From CBDCUE01 sp965222515 (lineage in GTDB: Bacteria; Pseudomonadota; Alphaproteobacteria; Rickettsiales; JABIRX01), in NCBI GenBank assembly GCA_965222515.1, contig CBDCUE010000012.1, positions 1-64,000 on the forward strand: a stretch of 64,000 nt of DNA, given 5' to 3'. Position 1 is the stretch's first letter, and each line of letters starts with the position of its first letter. The notes beneath the pieces are model-generated. The model was given only the letters and a program-made list of their open reading frames with translations. It did no database searches and had not been told where the DNA came from. The position numbers and the translations under genes were made by a program. Shown piece after piece: positions 44,190 through 53,662 of the stretch.

Positions 44190-45971
44190 ATGTCAAATTA
44201 CATACCAAATAAGATCCTTTTTATAACGATTCTTTGCATTTTTTGTCTAATTAAACCAGTTTTATCAGAAGAAAATAATCAATATTATTTTTCCTTAACT
44301 AAACCAGCAAAACATCAAAAAAATTTTAAGCATTTTGATTATATTAATAACAATGCTCCAAAAGGTGGGGGTATTGTATTTGGTATTGTTGGTAATTTTG
44401 ATAATCTAAACCCACATATTTTACTTGGCAATAGTGGTAGTGGGCTAGAACTTACTTATGAAAGCTTGATGGAAAGAAATGCTGATGAATTAGGGGTTTA
44501 TTATCCATTAATTGCTGAATACTTTATAATAAATAGTTCAAATAACTCAATTAGCTTTGTTTTAAGGAGTAATATTCATTTTTCTGATGATTCTAAATTA
44601 TTAGCTGAGGATATAGCTTTTAGCTATGATATATTAACTAAAAAAGGACACCCTTTTTATAGAATAAGTTTAAAAGGAATTTTGTCCTATAACATAGAAA
44701 ATAGCAAAAAAATCACTTTTTATTTAAAAAATATTAATAATAAAGATTTAATATCTAAATTAATAACAATGCCTATTTTATCCAAGAAATATTATCAAGA
44801 TAAAAAGTTTAATAAAATTACCGATCAGGCACCATTGGGAAGTGGGGCTTATATTGTAACTAAGGTTATTTTAGGAAAATATATTATATATCAAAAAAAC
44901 CTTAATCACTGGGGAAAAAATCTAAATATTAATATAGGTAGATATAATTTTGAAAAAATTAAATATAATTATTACCGTGATGCAATAATTGCAATTCAGG
45001 CCTTAAAAGCTGGAGAATATGATGTTAGATTTGAAAATATAGCTAGAAACTGGGCAAAATCTTATAGTAATAATGATAATATTAATAAAATTATTATAAA
45101 ACATTCTATTCCAACTGGTATGCAAGCTTTTATTTTTAATTTAAGAAACAAAAATTTTTTAGATATTAGGGTAAGAAAGGCTTTTAACCTAGCATTTGAT
45201 TTTGAGTGGATTAATAAAAACTTATTTTATTCTAGTTATAAAAGAATTGATAGTTTTTTTGAGAATTCAATATATCAGGCCAAAAAAAATAATTTAACTG
45301 AGTTTGAAAAGGAATTTTTAGAAAAAAATAATTATATTGCTAAAAAATATCAAAACTTAATTTACAGCATAAAAAACAAAGATTCGCTTAATTTAAGAAA
45401 TAACTTAAAAAAAGCTAGGAATTTATTAGAGGAGGGTGGTTGGTCCATCAAAGATTTTGTCTTACAAAACAAAAATGGAGAAAAATTTACGGTAGAGTTC
45501 TTAGTAACTAGCCCATCAATGCAAAGAGTTATCTTGCCTTATATTAAAAATTTAGAAAAGTTAGGAATTATGGCTAATATTAGAATAATAGATTATTCTT
45601 CTTACAGTAAAAGGTTAGAAAATTTTGATTTTGAAATAACTACCATAGTATTACCAGGAGTGATTTTACCAGGAAACAATCAAGAAGCCTTGTTTCACTC
45701 AAAATATGCAAAGATTAAAGGAAGTAGAAATTTAATGGGAACAAAAGATCCTTTGATAGATCTTTTAGTAACAAAAATAAGTAAAGAAAATAACAATTTT
45801 ATTAAAAAACAAAAATTAACAATATTATTAGATAGAATTTTAAGAAATAATTTTTTTGTTATCCCGCACTGGTATTTAGATTATTTCAGAATCGCTTCAA
45901 ATAAAAAATTTGAATATCCAAAAAACACTCCAAAATATGGTTTAGATGTTAATTCTTGGTATAGAAAATGA
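44190..45971 (+). CDS. yejA: Peptide ABC transporter substrate-binding protein (YejA-like)
   Basis: A 593-residue periplasmic binding protein of family 5 (OppA/DppA/YejA). It has a signal peptide (KILFITILCIFCLIKPVLSE), then YejA-type sequence: KHFDYINNNAPKGG, GNFDNLNPHIL, LTYESLMERNADE, SFVLRSNIHFSDDS, QAPLGSGAYIV, and RKAFNLAFDFEWINKNLFY near residue 335. It would capture oligopeptides for an inner-membrane ABC transporter, but no yejB, yejE or yejF is adjacent. It is divergent from the autotransporter gene with a very short shared upstream region. Confidence 0.88.
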   Translation: MSNYIPNKILFITILCIFCLIKPVLSEENNQYYFSLTKPAKHQKNFKHFDYINNNAPKGGGIVFGIVGNFDNLNPHILLGNSGSGLELTYESLMERNADELGVYYPLIAEYFIINSSNNSISFVLRSNIHFSDDSKLLAEDIAFSYDILTKKGHPFYRISLKGILSYNIENSKKITFYLKNINNKDLISKLITMPILSKKYYQDKKFNKITDQAPLGSGAYIVTKVILGKYIIYQKNLNHWGKNLNINIGRYNFEKIKYNYYRDAIIAIQALKAGEYDVRFENIARNWAKSYSNNDNINKIIIKHSIPTGMQAFIFNLRNKNFLDIRVRKAFNLAFDFEWINKNLFYSSYKRIDSFFENSIYQAKKNNLTEFEKEFLEKNNYIAKKYQNLIYSIKNKDSLNLRNNLKKARNLLEEGGWSIKDFVLQNKNGEKFTVEFLVTSPSMQRVILPYIKNLEKLGIMANIRIIDYSSYSKRLENFDFEITTIVLPGVILPGNNQEALFHSKYAKIKGSRNLMGTKDPLIDLLVTKISKENNNFIKKQKLTILLDRILRNNFFVIPHWYLDYFRIASNKKFEYPKNTPKYGLDVNSWYRK

Positions 45972-46212
45972 TAAAAAACACCCCACAGAATACTGTGACG
46001 AAATAGAAAAAAATGGTGATTTTTATTTAGAACAAAAATAACTCCTTTTTTTTCTAATTGCAATAAAGTCTGCCTGTGGAGAGAGCGGTTGCTACAAGAA
46101 TTTTTTACTATAAGACATCTTGGAAGGCAGGGATATCTAGCAGTAATTCTATTTTTTTATTTAGGATTGCTTAAAATTATCTTTAATGTTTTATTCAATC
46201 CTGTTGCACAAA

Positions 46213-48927
46213 CTAATTCAAAGTAGGAGGATTATCATTATCTGCTCCTTCCTCCTCTTCTCTATCCTCATCATCATTTGACTTAGGAACTTTAGCAACA
46301 GATACTACTTTTTCATTTTGGTCTGTTTTTAAAATAGTAACTCCTTGAGTGTTTCTTCCTGCAACCCTAATATCTGTCACCTTACATCTGATTAATTTTC
46401 CTTTATCAGTCATAATTACAATTTCTTCATCATCGTGAGCAGGAAAAGATGCTACAACCGTTCCATTTCTACTACTTGTAACAATGTTGATAATTCCTCT
46501 ACCACCTCGATTAGTAATTCTATATTCCATTGATGAAGTTCTTTTGCCAAAACCATTTTCAGTTATAGTTAATAAGAATTGCTCATTTTTTGCTAATTCT
46601 ATGATTTTGCCTTTTTCAGTAATATCAAAATCAGCTAATAATGATTCATCCAATGTTTTTTGTAGTTTTTTTCTTGTTTCCAAATCAATAGATAAATATT
46701 GAGCTTTTAATTCAGCATCAAAATTAGATTCTCGTATAACTGTTTGAGAAATCACTTTATCTTTTTTAGCAAGCCTCATTCCTCTAACCCCCGAAGATGA
46801 TCTACTTTTTATTACCCTAAGAGCATTAAGCGGAAATCTAATTGATTTTCCCGATGCTGATGCAAGCAAGATATGATCTTCATCCTGACAAAAATTTACA
46901 GCAACCAAGCTATCACCATCATCTAATTTGATCGCAATTTTTCCATTTGATTGAATGTTTTTAAAATCATCCATATCACTTCTTCTCACATTACCTGATG
47001 AGGTTGCAAAGATTAAATTTAATCCATCCCAATCTTTTTCATCCCTTGGTAAAGGCATAATTGTAGTGATCTTTTCACCTTCTGTTAATGGAAAAATATT
47101 TATTAATGCTCTTCCTTTAGTTGTTGGAGATGCTTCTGGAATTCTATATGCTTTTATTCTATATACTCTACCTAAATTTGAAAAAAACAAAATAGATGAA
47201 TGAGTAGAAGAGACAAACATTTCTATTAAAATATCATCTTGCTCTTTTTTTAATCCCGCTCTTCCTTTTCCTCCTCTTTTTTGAGCTTTATATGTATCAA
47301 GAGTAACTCTTTTTATATAACCTGCTAAAGTTACAGTTAATACTACATCTTCTTCTGCTATTAAATCTTCTATATCTGCCTCAAATTCATTGTCATCTAT
47401 AATAGTTTTTCTTGGAGTTGCAAATTCATCTCTTATCTCTTGCAATTCTTCTTTTATAATATTTAAAATTAGCTGTCTATCTGCTAATAAAGTTAGAAAA
47501 TATTCTATTTCTTTTTTTAGCACCATTAACTCATCTGCTAATTTCTGTTTTTCCAAGCCTGTAAGTTTTGCCAATTTCATATCTAAAATAGCCTGCACTT
47601 GCTCTTCAGTTAAATAACATTTACCATCTGTTATTTCATTTTTACTGTCTGCAATAAGTTCAATTAAATTAGCAGTATTTAAAGCATTCCATTTTTTGGC
47701 AAGAAGTTTTTGCTTAGCCTCCAAAACATTTCCAGATCCTCTAATAATAGAGATTACTTCATCTATTGAATCTACTGCAATGGTCAAACCAATTAATAAA
47801 TGAGCCTTATCTCTTGCTTTGTTTAAAAGGTAAATAGTTCTTCTAGTCACTACATTTTCTCTAAATTTTGCCCATGCTTGTATCACTTGCAAAATGTTCA
47901 TTTGCTCAGGTCTACCTTGATTTAAAGCTAGCATATTAACTCCAAATGAAACTTGTAGTTGAGTGTAAGAAAATAATTGATTTAATACTATTTCAGGAAT
48001 TGCATCTTTTTTTAATTCAATAACTACTCTTACCCCCTTTTTGTTGGATTCATCTCTTATATCGCTAATACTTTCTATTTTTTTATCTTTTACTAATTCA
48101 GCAATTTTTTCTTGTAATTTTGCTTTATTAACTTGATAAGGTGTTTCTGTTACAATGATTGCTTTTTTTTGTGCTGTTATATCTTCAAAATGAGTTTTTG
48201 CTCTCATTATTACAGATCCTCTTCCTGTTAATCCTGCTTTTCTGCTACCAGTTCTTCCTAAAATAGTAGCCCCAGTTGGAAAATCAGGGGCAGGGATATA
48301 TTGAATGATTTCTTCTGCTGTAATATCTGTATTGTCAATATATGCTTTAGTAGCATCTATTATTTCTCCTAAATTATATGGTGGTATGTTTGTTGCCATA
48401 CCAACTGCTATTCCTCCTGTGCCATTTGCTAATAAATTAGGATATCTTGCAGGTAAAACATCAGGTTCTGTTAAAGAGCCATCATAGTTTTCACTAAAAC
48501 TTACTGTGTCTTTATCAATATCTTCAAGCATTTTGCTAGAGATTTTTGCCATTCTAGATTCTGTATATCTCATAGCAGCTGGAGAATCTCCATCCATAGA
48601 ACCAAAATTTCCTTGTCCATCTATCAAAGGCAATCTCATTGAGAAATATTGAGCCATTCTAACCAAAGCATCATAAATTGCAGTGTCTCCATGGGGATGA
48701 TATTTACCCATTACATCTCCAATAATTCTAGCTGATTTTTTATATGGTTTATTATAATAACAACTAGTTTCATTCATTGAATATAAAATTCTTCTATGAA
48801 CAGGTTTTAAGCCATCGCATACATCTGGAATTGCTCTACTAACAATCACACTCATTGCATAATCCAAATAGGATTTTTTCATTTCATCTTCAATTGCAAT
48901 TGGGATAATATTTTGATTTTTATTCAT
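46213..48927 (-). CDS. gyrA: DNA gyrase subunit A
   Basis: A 904-residue topoisomerase subunit. Visible are the start EDEMKKSYLDYAMSVIVSRAIP, the quinolone-resistance region KYHPHGDTAIYDALVRMAQ, the catalytic tyrosine in AAMRYTESRM, the coiled-coil and DNA gate, and six-blade pinwheel repeats in the C-terminal domain, including the GyrA-box region QKRGGKGRAGLK. The residue matching E. coli Ser83 is Thr (HPHGDT) and the one matching Asp87 is Asp. The tail is strongly acidic (DDEDREEEEGADND). It follows the AGCS gene by about 20 bases. Confidence 0.97.
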   Translation of the reverse strand: MNKNQNIIPIAIEDEMKKSYLDYAMSVIVSRAIPDVCDGLKPVHRRILYSMNETSCYYNKPYKKSARIIGDVMGKYHPHGDTAIYDALVRMAQYFSMRLPLIDGQGNFGSMDGDSPAAMRYTESRMAKISSKMLEDIDKDTVSFSENYDGSLTEPDVLPARYPNLLANGTGGIAVGMATNIPPYNLGEIIDATKAYIDNTDITAEEIIQYIPAPDFPTGATILGRTGSRKAGLTGRGSVIMRAKTHFEDITAQKKAIIVTETPYQVNKAKLQEKIAELVKDKKIESISDIRDESNKKGVRVVIELKKDAIPEIVLNQLFSYTQLQVSFGVNMLALNQGRPEQMNILQVIQAWAKFRENVVTRRTIYLLNKARDKAHLLIGLTIAVDSIDEVISIIRGSGNVLEAKQKLLAKKWNALNTANLIELIADSKNEITDGKCYLTEEQVQAILDMKLAKLTGLEKQKLADELMVLKKEIEYFLTLLADRQLILNIIKEELQEIRDEFATPRKTIIDDNEFEADIEDLIAEEDVVLTVTLAGYIKRVTLDTYKAQKRGGKGRAGLKKEQDDILIEMFVSSTHSSILFFSNLGRVYRIKAYRIPEASPTTKGRALINIFPLTEGEKITTIMPLPRDEKDWDGLNLIFATSSGNVRRSDMDDFKNIQSNGKIAIKLDDGDSLVAVNFCQDEDHILLASASGKSIRFPLNALRVIKSRSSSGVRGMRLAKKDKVISQTVIRESNFDAELKAQYLSIDLETRKKLQKTLDESLLADFDITEKGKIIELAKNEQFLLTITENGFGKRTSSMEYRITNRGGRGIINIVTSSRNGTVVASFPAHDDEEIVIMTDKGKLIRCKVTDIRVAGRNTQGVTILKTDQNEKVVSVAKVPKSNDDEDREEEEGADNDNPPTLN

Positions 48928-48946
48928 TATTTTAGTTAAAAATTAA

Positions 48947-50527
48947 TCATTTATTGTTTGTGCTAAAGTGAATTTGATCAAAATCTCCACTTTTTAATTT
49001 AAAAATATATTCTTTAATCATTTTATTTACTTTTCCTGATAAAAAATATAGTCCCATTATATTAGGGACTGCCATAGATAACAACAAAATTTCTGCAAAA
49101 TCAACAATTATGTTTAAATAAAGTATTCCGCCAGAAAAAATAGCTAAAGAAAATACAATTCTAGAGATAAAAAAGCTTTCTTTTTTAGTTAGAAATCTCC
49201 AAGCTTGCTGTCCATAATAATTATAGGAAAGTATAGTGGTGAATGAAAATAATAAAATTATTACAGATAATAAATAAGAAAACCAAATGGAGATGGTGGC
49301 AAAAGCATTGCTTACAATCGTTATTCCTTCTAATGTTTGAGAAGTGGTGTGATATGATCCAGTAACCACTACAACCATAGCCGTTAAAAAAGTAATAATT
49401 ATTGTATCAATAAATATTTCAAGTAAAGAAACACTAGCTGCTTGCACGGATTCTTTGGTTTTTATAGAGGCATAAATAATTGAAGAGGTTCCTAATCCTG
49501 CTTCATTTGAGGAGGTGGATCTTTTAACTCCTTGCAAAACAGCACCTATTAAACCACCATATAAAGCTTCCTTTTTAAAAGCATCATTCCATATTAAAAG
49601 AAGACTATCTAATAAATGATTATAATTTACTGCTAAAATAGCAAGGCAACAAATAATATACATTATTACCATAAAAGGTACAATTTTTCTAGCAATTTTA
49701 ATTATGTTATTAAGTCCTCCCAGCAATATTAGAAATATTACAACAATTACTGATGATAAAATTATTATTTTAGTAAACTCAGATAATATTACATTGTAAG
49801 ATGAAATATCTTTGGAAATAATGGCAATTGATTGATTAGAATGAAACATAATTCCTATAATCATTCCCAAAATACATAATATAGCAGATGATTTTGCTAA
49901 AAACATTCCAAGTTTCTTTTTATTCATATCAGCTAATCCTTTTTCTAAATAATAAAAAGGTCCAGAATGCAATTTGCCAGCTTGATTAAAAGAGCGATAT
50001 TCGTTACCCATAACAACTTCAGCAAATTTTATAGACATAGCAAAAAAAGCAGCAATTATTATCCAAACAACAGACCCTACACCACCGATTGAAATGGCAA
50101 TTGCTACTCCTGCAATATTACTAAGATTCACAGTAGTTGCAAGAGAGGTGAGTAATCCTTGCCAAGAAGTAGCTTTTCCTACTGAGTTTTTTTGAGAATA
50201 TTTTCCTCTAACAAGACTAAAACTATGAAAAAAAAGCCTAATATTTATTAGTTTCAATCTAATAGTCCAAAACAAGCATCCCAGAGTAATCCAAATTGGA
50301 ATTATGGGAATAGGGATATTATATAGAGATAATCTATAGCTTTCTCCAGAGATAATCAATTCTTCTCCTAAAAACAAAAATGACAAAAAAGAAATAAGAG
50401 GAGCAAAAAGCAACTCCAAAACATCATCAACTATTTCTGAAGCTTCATTAACCTGTCCAAAATCCTGATCACTAGCAAGCAAAAAACTAGGTATAAATAA
50501 CAAAAAAAATAACAAATATTTTTTCAT
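48947..50527 (-). CDS. Alanine/glycine:cation symporter (AGCS family)
   Basis: A 526-residue inner-membrane amino acid:Na+ or H+ symporter. It has a signal-like first helix, then about ten helices. AGCS hallmarks are TSWQGLLTSLATTVNLSNIAGVAIAIS with the Gly/Asn-rich discontinuous helix, GPFYYLEKGL, SSNEAGLGTSSIIYA, and the TTILSYNYYGQQAW block near residue 425. The likely substrate is alanine or glycine. The 18-bp leader motif shared with secG directly precedes its ATG. It lies upstream of gyrA on the same strand. Confidence 0.9.
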   Translation of the reverse strand: MKKYLLFFLLFIPSFLLASDQDFGQVNEASEIVDDVLELLFAPLISFLSFLFLGEELIISGESYRLSLYNIPIPIIPIWITLGCLFWTIRLKLINIRLFFHSFSLVRGKYSQKNSVGKATSWQGLLTSLATTVNLSNIAGVAIAISIGGVGSVVWIIIAAFFAMSIKFAEVVMGNEYRSFNQAGKLHSGPFYYLEKGLADMNKKKLGMFLAKSSAILCILGMIIGIMFHSNQSIAIISKDISSYNVILSEFTKIIILSSVIVVIFLILLGGLNNIIKIARKIVPFMVIMYIICCLAILAVNYNHLLDSLLLIWNDAFKKEALYGGLIGAVLQGVKRSTSSNEAGLGTSSIIYASIKTKESVQAASVSLLEIFIDTIIITFLTAMVVVVTGSYHTTSQTLEGITIVSNAFATISIWFSYLLSVIILLFSFTTILSYNYYGQQAWRFLTKKESFFISRIVFSLAIFSGGILYLNIIVDFAEILLLSMAVPNIMGLYFLSGKVNKMIKEYIFKLKSGDFDQIHFSTNNK

Positions 50528-50531
50528 TTTT

Positions 50532-50549
50532 TTTAAAGTTAAGGTTGTT
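50532..50549 (-). promoter_or_regulatory. 18-bp leader motif upstream of the AGCS gene
   Basis: On the minus strand this reads aacaaccttaactttaaa, ending 4 bases before the ATG, identical to 7771-7788 upstream of secG. Function unknown. Confidence 0.4.
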
Positions 50550-50902
50550 ATTAACAGGTATGTAAGCTAAAAAACATTTACACAGATTTTATTAATACCA
50601 TATTCAGTTAATAAGTGAAAATAGTATTAGCCTGTCATTTTTATTAAAGACTAAAAAACTAGAAAGTTATTGCTTCTACCTTTCTTCTCTTGTTGGGGGC
50701 TATTGAGAATTTCAATTATATCCCAAAGAATCATATCCCAAAGATAATTATAGAACAATAATTATTTGATAGCAATTATTATATTTAGATGATAATCTCT
50801 CTACTAGAGTTACTTTTATTGCTGTACAGCCTGCTAAGAGAAAGTCAAAATCATTTCATAATTCTAGAACAGCACTTTGCAACCCAAAGTAGAAAACAAA
50901 AA
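50550..50902. other. Gap between the AGCS gene and tRNA-Thr
   Basis: About 350 bases. There is a small duplicated phrase (atatcccaaagaat and atatcccaaagata, near 50715-50740) and a gtgaaaatagtatt stretch near 50610 that resembles a worn MITE end. No gene is seen on either strand. The AGCS and tRNA promoters should lie here. Confidence 0.4.
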
Positions 50903-50977
50903 GCCGTAATAGCTCAGCGGTAGAGCACTTCATTGGTAATGAAGAGGTCTCGGGTTCAATTCCCGATTATGGCACCA
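50903..50977 (+). tRNA. tRNA-Thr (anticodon GGT)
   Basis: The acceptor stem GCCGTAA/TTATGGC (one G-U pair), D-arm AGCTCAGCGGTAGAGC, anticodon stem CTTCA/TGAAG with loop TTGGTAA, T-arm CGGGTTCAATTCCCG and encoded CCA are all present. It reads ACC and ACU codons. The accessory island begins right after its 3' end, followed by the cc-rich stretch ttttccgcattttttccgca at about 51028, so it probably served as the attachment site. Confidence 0.96.
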
Positions 50978-51064
50978 GTGTTTACAAGGGTTTGTAGAGT
51001 TTTAGATGTTTTTCTAAAATAACTTTTTCCGCATTTTTTCCGCAAAAAGATAGCAAAAAGTAAA

Positions 51065-51974
51065 TTAAGACATTTTATAAAGAACTAAAGATGAATTCTT
51101 TTCTATAATACATAAAGGATTTAGATAAGGGAAATTTATAAAAATAGCTTTTAATTCTAAGGTATTATATCTAATCCCTTTTTCTTTATAAATTTCATTG
51201 TGATAAAATTCTTTATTTTCCTCCATAAATTTTTTTAACTTAATTATGGTATTGCAAAAATTTTCTGCACTTCTTTTTTCTTCAAGACTATGTCCGCTTT
51301 TAGTAATAGGATAAATAAAAGTAGAGTTGCCTATTGTATGAAATAAAGATATCCCCATCTTTGATAAACTTAATTTTTCTTTTTCTTCAAAATCATTTTT
51401 GGGTTCTATTGGTGGGAATGGATAGGAAAAAGGGGTTAGTTGAGGAAAATTTTTATGCAAAATTTCTAAAAGATATCCTACCTTTGTAAAACCTTTTTTA
51501 TGGTCAATTATATCAATAAAATAAATTTCATTATCACAAATTTTAACAAATAATAAATCGTTAGTTCTTCTTGTATTGCCATTTTCTTTTTTACGGCCAA
51601 GATGTAGGTGATGAATACCATATGCATTAACAAAAGAGTCTTTATCACCTGTCCCACTTTTAGGATTAGAAACTGTAGGATGCTTTACAACTTTTTCACT
51701 AAGATATGAATTCATATTCAATCCTTGCTCAAAGCCCATTTACAATAATATCTAATATCTTTTTATAATTCTTATATAAGGGGTTTGCTTTTAACTCATT
51801 TGATATAAAAACTTTTCTAGGATTTTTATAAACCAGCCTATTAACATAATTACTGTATATAAGTAAAAGGCTAACTATATCTTCATTTGCCATTTCTTGT
51901 TTGAACTCCTTAAAAATATTAAATATGTGATTTTTAATATCATCAAAAAAGTTTTCTTTTATTGTTACAATCAT
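51065..51974 (-). pseudogene. Unknown roughly 300-residue accessory protein, split by a one-base frameshift
   Basis: Two frames overlap. 51974-51729 encodes 81 residues ending KKILDIIVNGL, and 51739-51065 encodes 224 residues starting MGFEQGLNMNSYLSEKVV. Removing one base from the CCC at 51735-51737 gives continuous IIVNGFEQGLNMNSYL, so this was one protein. The N-terminal part is helical, with YVNRLVYKNPRKVFIS. The C-terminal part has the striking NAYGIHHLHLGRK, LLFVKICDNEIYFIDIIDHKKGF and LLEILHKNFPQL. My impression is that such proteins recur in bacterial accessory regions, but I cannot name the function; the His cluster could be a metal or nuclease site. It is the first gene of the island. 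Confidence 0.6.
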
Positions 51975-52058
51975 AAAATTAATTAACTAAGCTAAAAATC
52001 CAATATTTAACTAATATTAGTTTATACTTAAATATCAATAAAAATAATGTAAAAAATT

Positions 52059-52163
52059 TTATTTCATATCAAGACCTTTAAACACAGGCAAGCTATTAAG
52101 AGTTTTTAGAGCTGTTTTATATTCTAAATTACCTATAAATACATAACCTTTATATGGTAATAA
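52059..52163 (-). pseudogene. Short gene relic in the island
   Basis: The minus strand reads LLPYKGYVFIGNLEYKTALK and continues TLNSLPVFKGLDMK before TAA, with a stop just upstream and no start codon. It looks like the last 34 residues of a former gene. Family unknown. Just beyond it, near 52238, gcccaaaaagttggacagga resembles an IS terminus. Confidence 0.4.
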
Positions 52164-52378
52164 TTAACCGCTTTGATATAATTTTTCTTTTTTTCTACCT
52201 CTATTACAATTATTAGAAAAATTATAATATGATGAGCCCAAAAAGTTGGACAGGATTTGAGAAAAAATAAGGTAGAATATTTTTTGATTTATTGGTTAAA
52301 AAAAGATTAAAATAATTTTTAAAAACAAAATTAATAATCACAAAAATGTTAAGTAAAAAAATAAGAAAAACCCATAGT

Positions 52379-53626
52379 GGGACTGTTGATTTTTTATTAA
52401 AAAAAATCAAGAAATAAGTTAAAATTAAATAAAGTTTCTGTTATATTGAAGTAACAAAATATTAAATCAAAATAATAAATTTTTATGTCAAGCTCTCAAT
52501 ATCAAACAGAAATAATATCTTTAGAAGAATTAGTTTCTGCCACTCATCTTTATAGAAGATTTAAAAAATTATGGGATTTAAGAGAAGTAGAAGAAAGTAT
52601 GTCAAAACTAGATATATCTAGAAGCAAGCTAGGTTTTGGATCATTTACTTTATTTTTATGTTCACTTTTGCAATTTATGGAGAATTTAAGCGATAGAGAA
52701 TTAGAAAAAGCATTACAAGAAAATAATAGTATGAAATGGTTTTGTGGATTTTCTTTAACATCTAATACTCCTCACTATAGTGTGTTTAGTAAATTCAGAA
52801 AGAAGTTAGGGACAAAAAGATTATCAAATATATTTGATAATCTAAAAAGTCAGCTTCAATCACAAGGTTATATGAATGAAGTATTTACATTTGTAGATGC
52901 ATCCCATTTGATAAGCAAATCAACATTATGGGAGGAAAGAGATAGGGCAATATCAGACAAGCACAAGAAATTAAATAATCAATTATTACCCAAATATGCT
53001 AAAGATAAAGAAGCAAAATTTGGTTCAAAAGGAAAAAATAAATCTTGGCATGCTTTTAAGAAACATACATCAGTAGATATGCAATCAGGATTAATAAACA
53101 AAGTATCAGTAACAGAGGCAAATTTAATAGATAGCAAGGGATTAAAGAAAGTAGCCCCAAAACAAGGTGCCGTATATGCTGATAAGGGTTATTGTGACAA
53201 GCATGCAAAACGAGCTGCGGCAGAAAAAGGCTTTCATTTAGCTGCTATTAAAAAAATAATATGAAAGATAAAAACAAGGATTTAGATAAGTTTTATAGTA
53301 AGATGAGATCACCATATGAAAGAATTTTTTCAAAATCTAACCATAGAGTTAGATATTTAGGAATAGCCAAAAATCAATTTACAGAATTTATGAATGCAAT
53401 TAGCTTTAATTTAAAAAGATTGGTTGTTTTAAATGACGAATCTTCTCAATTTGTATGATGTTATAGGGAGAAGTCTATTCAAATTGTGCTTTTTTAGCAA
53501 GATTTAGATAAAAAATGATTAAAATAGCTCTAATTTATCCCCAATTTTAGAATTTTTAGCAAAAATTTACAATTTTCCAGATCTTTTGCAAAAATATGCA
53601 TTTTTCTTGAAAAAATCAACAGTCCC
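52379..53626. mobile_element. IS5-family insertion sequence (1248 bp, 17-bp perfect inverted repeats)
   Basis: GGGACTGTTGATTTTTT at 52379-52395 is exactly inverted at 53610-53626; the outer T/A pair extends it to 18. It encloses a two-frame DDE transposase. No target duplication is evident in the flanks, so later changes or imprecise ends are likely. It sits just upstream of mod and may influence its promoter. Confidence 0.88.
52485..53458 (+). CDS. IS5-family transposase in two frames joined at an A7 slippery run
   Basis: Frame 1 (52485-53264, 259 residues) holds the N-terminal region and the first two acidic residues, in FTFVDASHLIS and GAVYADKGYCD. Frame 2 (to 53458) starts around MKDKNKDLDKFYSKMRSPYE and supplies the catalytic Glu in SPYERIFSKSNHRVRYLG. 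At 53250-53256 lies A7 (zero frame ATT AAA AAA ATA). A -1 shift there produces AIKKNNMKDKNK and the complete DDE protein of about 324 residues. This fits programmed frameshifting, but a simple one-base deletion is also possible. Confidence 0.85.
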
Positions 53627-53662
53627 AATATAGTTTCTTATAGTAAAAAAATAAAAAATGTA

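Noticed and set aside
52222..52410. 62-codon minus-strand frame before the first IS
   Set aside because: It straddles the IS left terminus and has only Phe/Ile/Asn-rich chance composition; no family resemblance.
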